Position numbers and translations under genes: made by a program. 64,000 bases of DNA from Thermomucor indicae-seudaticae. Its lineage: Eukaryota > Mucoromycota > Mucoromycetes > Mucorales > Lichtheimiaceae. The notes beneath the pieces were generated by a model. The model saw nothing but the letters and a program-made list of their open reading frames with translations, was not told the origin of the DNA and did no database searches. This document shows, one piece after another, positions 61,557-64,000 of this stretch (its first letter is position 1; each line of letters begins with the position of its first letter). Where the stretch lies: positions 1 to 64,000 of the forward strand of contig JSYX01000085.1 in NCBI GenBank assembly GCA_000787465.1, in the 5' to 3' direction.

Positions 61557-63172
61557 TTATAGACATAAACCCATGTTCATGTCGAAGTAGCTACAACGAG
61601 AGAAGTTCGCCGTTAGCGAGTCTAGAGTTTGTGTGGCTAAATTTGCAGCGAACTTACGTGAAATGGTCCATGCCACTTGTAAATGGTACTATGCTGTTTG
61701 AGCATGAATCGGTTTCGATACCATCGGGGCAGACGACTATGTCAATTGGCCAGCGTCCATCAGTTATATTGGTACGGAATGTTTGCCCCGTCTTTTACAG
61801 CTACTTACTCAGTGTCTTGTCTCTGGTTTCCCAAAATTCTTCACCAGCGTGGAGGAAGCCAAAAGCGGCAGGTGGAAGATGAGGAACAACTATAAAGCAA
61901 TTTAGGCTTGTTAAATAGATCAAAATGCATGTTGACTTAAACTTACTGTCGCGTTCGTGAACAACTCGGTCCAGAGGAAGTTTGGTGCCTAGCACGTATT
62001 GAGCAAAGGTGGGATCACCCACGCGAGGTTGGCCTGTGTTTTCAGTAATAGCAGTAGCAGATCAATACCGGATCCCATCAGGCCTCCGTGTCTCCTTTTG
62101 GTGTTACCCATTGTATAAATAGAAAGATTGTCTGGCCCAAGAGATTCGATGCGCTGATACAGATCAAGACCGCACAGCAGAGCAAGGGCGCCGCCAAGGG
62201 AATGGCTACAATCATACGGATCATTTTTCCTGAGGTTGAGTGCAAAAAAAAAAGAATAAATAGCCAAGTACATACCCGGTAACAGCCACTTTGTAACTGG
62301 GATATTGCTTGAGTTGGCCAATTACGGCGCTCAATAGACTAGGACTGACTTCATTATAGGCAGCCAAGAAACCTTCAGCTTTTAATGAAAAACTATGCAC
62401 GACTTGAAGAGAGGAACCCTGATTTCCAACCTGTGTGCACTTTGGTACCGGGGACCGGTAAATAATCCACAAGCGTAAATGCTAGATCCTGGATAAAGGC
62501 CTTTTGAGTGTGCTCTGCTTGTGTGCGCGGCATGTAAGCTAAAGTGGATTAAACTTACCGCAATCCAGTTTCGAATAGAGTTGGATCCTAAAGATCTCTA
62601 GAGATTAATATATGGCTCGGTGATGGTCAGCCTCGTTCACGTTACTCGCCTCGAAAAACGACATAGATGGTCTTTTCCCTGTCACCACGCGCGACGAGAG
62701 CGTTGGTATCAAATAGAAGTGTCTTAAAAGTCTTGACAATCGTAAGGTCCTTCATTTTATCACAATGTGGACAGTCCCATTGGCCTCCAGGAATCACAGT
62801 TCGGCAATAGGCAGCAGAGGATAGGGTGTTGTAGTGTTTTAGCGTATCGATTTCTTGAGCGGACGCTTTACGAATGCTTGGACCATGTGGAGCAATTAAT
62901 TGGCTTGCAACGGGGTTTGGGTAGGAAGCCGCATTCAGGGCCATGCCACCTTTCGTTTCAGTTCCCTCGGGAAGCGGGCCATTTTTTTGCAGGTCTTTGG
63001 CCTCTGGATCGTAACTTGAGCTAAGCAAAAAAAAAAACGGTGCTTGAGTTCGGCTGGGAATAAGTGGTGGCAGATCCGTGCTGTTGCTTGACTGTCTCTT
63101 GAAAGGGACAGCTGCTCCAAGCAGCGAGACGTAAGAGAAGACAAGAATGAGAACAGTAGGGTGGATTTTCAT
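61557..63172 (-). CDS. Secreted triacylglycerol lipase, class 3 (Rhizopus/Rhizomucor type)
   Basis: Extracellular lipase cutting 1,3-positions of triglycerides. ATG 63172 begins a signal peptide (MKIHPTVLILVFSYVSLLGA) and a propeptide with KASAQEIDTLKHYNTLSSAA, then YCRTVIPGGQWDCPHCD. Core motifs: TIYVVFRG (oxyanion region), SNSIRNWIA (lid hinge), FLAAYNEVSPSLLSAVIGQL, YPSYKVAVTG|HSLGGALALLCGLDLY with the catalytic Ser; the Gly of GHSLGG is split by an intron. Then VGDPTFAQYVLGTKLPLDRV, ERD|-VPHLPPAAFGFLHAGEEFW with the catalytic Asp, CPDGIETDSCSNSIVPFTSG and MDHF with the catalytic His. It ends FDMNMGLCL at 61557. The disulphide Cys of the family are present. About eight introns. The triad is complete, so it is probably active. 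Confidence 0.9.
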
Positions 63173-63283
63173 ATTGATCCCAGATAGTAAGGCTACGTCT
63201 TCATCGCTCTCTAAGTGAACGTCTCGTTTATATACGCGACGATAAACAAACGTTTCTCTCTTTTCTTGTAGTTATGTGCGCTG

Positions 63284-63622
63284 CTACAACGGGAACATTA
63301 GATGTTTCCGTGTTCGTTTATCACGAAGATGTTGATAGAGCAGAATAAACAATTTTTCCTTAGCAATAGAAAACCATTGTCCTGGATCCGCTTGAAAAAT
63401 GAGCAAGAAATTCCCAGTTAAGCTAACGTAAATGGTATACTCTCTGGTATTATTGTCTTTTGAAGCTCTGAACTCACACTTAGCTACTTTCCAGAAATCT
63501 ATGTTTCCTACCAGGCTTTTGCCGTCTTGCGGTCTCCGAGAGTCTGCCATAACCCTGACTAAAGCCAGAAGAAGTATGCAGATAAGCTCAAGATAAATGA
63601 CAAAATATATCCTCAATACCAT
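63284..63622 (-). CDS. Hypothetical 112-aa protein with hydrophobic N-terminus
   Basis: ATG 63622 opens MVLRIYFVIYLELICILLLA, a signal peptide or anchor, then VRVMADSRRPQDGKSLVGN, FWKVAKCEFRASKDNNTRE and YTIYVSLTGNFLLIFQADPG, ending RKHLMFPL. It lies 111 bp upstream of the lipase start on the same strand, so its 3' end is in the lipase promoter. No intron and no recognised family. The alternation of polar and hydrophobic residues is protein-like but support is limited. Confidence 0.35.
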   Translation of the reverse strand: MVLRIYFVIYLELICILLLALVRVMADSRRPQDGKSLVGNIDFWKVAKCEFRASKDNNTREYTIYVSLTGNFLLIFQADPGQWFSIAKEKLFILLYQHLRDKRTRKHLMFPL

Positions 63623-64000
63623 CGCTTGTCGCTGATTAATGTGGCATATCTACCTGATACATATGCAATACATCACAGTGTCAGTGGTACAAGCGTACGA
63701 AATATGGAGCGTAAATATTAAATGCGCGACGAGATTCCGCGCTTATTCCAGCGAGTCCTTGTCGTCCAGTCTGCTACTGTCATTGTAATTGCAGTACCAA
63801 GATCAATAGTGCATACATATTTAAACTGAATTTTACCCAAGTAAGTCTTTGGGCGACGAACCAAGCCTTGATCAAAACACTTTCCTATGAACCTTGTCAG
63901 CTCATATCGGTTATTGTAGCGCCTTGTTACGGAGATGATAATATTAATACAAAGCCTTCAAAAAAAGCGGATGATATATGAAGCTTCCGATCGCATCGCG
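63623..64000. other. Right edge of window, no gene seen
   Basis: AT-rich, with only short frames. A gene cut by the edge cannot be excluded. Confidence 0.4.

Overview
The window is nuclear DNA of a filamentous fungus, most likely an early-diverging one of the Mucoromycota (Mucorales-like). Nearly every gene is interrupted by short introns of about 50-90 bases. Proteins with fungal hallmarks occur: two GPI-type chitin deacetylases, a Rhizopus/Rhizomucor-type class 3 lipase, a fused mitochondrial ARG5,6, a HAM1-like protein and a fungal zinc-ribbon protein. No operons, rRNA, tRNA or CRISPR were recognised. I rebuilt exon structures by hand from GT-AG (and twice GC-AG) boundaries, checking that phases fit and that family motifs continue across junctions. 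Species is not assigned.

Layout. 0-2 kb: no firm gene. 2.0-17.7 kb: dense housekeeping block with ARP1 (dynactin, +), SEC5 (exocyst, -), a CSA/ERCC8-like WD40 repair protein (+), two small novel genes (an 88-aa probably myristoylated/palmitoylated protein, +; a 66-aa protein, -), a Bem46/ABHD13-type hydrolase (-), a ZRG17-like zinc transporter (-), a TrhO/TSTD2-type rhodanese protein (-) and a 78-aa ORF (-). 18.4-26.2 kb: CDT1-like replication licensing factor, a Sec7-PH Arf-GEF and a cyclin, all +. 26-29.8 kb: gene-poor, with a decayed Tc1/mariner transposase. 29.9-31.8 kb: class I histone deacetylase of RPD3 type (-).

32-43.8 kb is the most accessory-looking part. A chitin deacetylase (-), an HMG-box factor (-), 5.6 kb of gene-poor DNA with a 340-bp foldback/MITE-like element, a second chitin deacetylase (+) and a small secreted four-cysteine protein (-) lie together. 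The two deacetylases would turn nascent chitin into chitosan at the cell surface.

44-63.7 kb: COG1 (Golgi tether, -), a SWI1/BAF250-like C-terminal protein without ARID (-), COX7C/Cox8 with micro-exons (+), a Kelch-like membrane protein (+), a 74-aa zinc-ribbon protein (+), a HAM1-like protein (-), bifunctional ARG5,6 (-), an unknown protein with an in-frame stop-containing intron (+), dolichyldiphosphatase (-), a secreted lipase (-) and a small ORF with a hydrophobic N-terminus (-).

Points of most interest: several sub-100-aa multi-exon genes that simple ORF calling misses; two GC-AG introns, one splitting a catalytic motif in frame; the foldback element; and two segments that look coding but are broken in frame.
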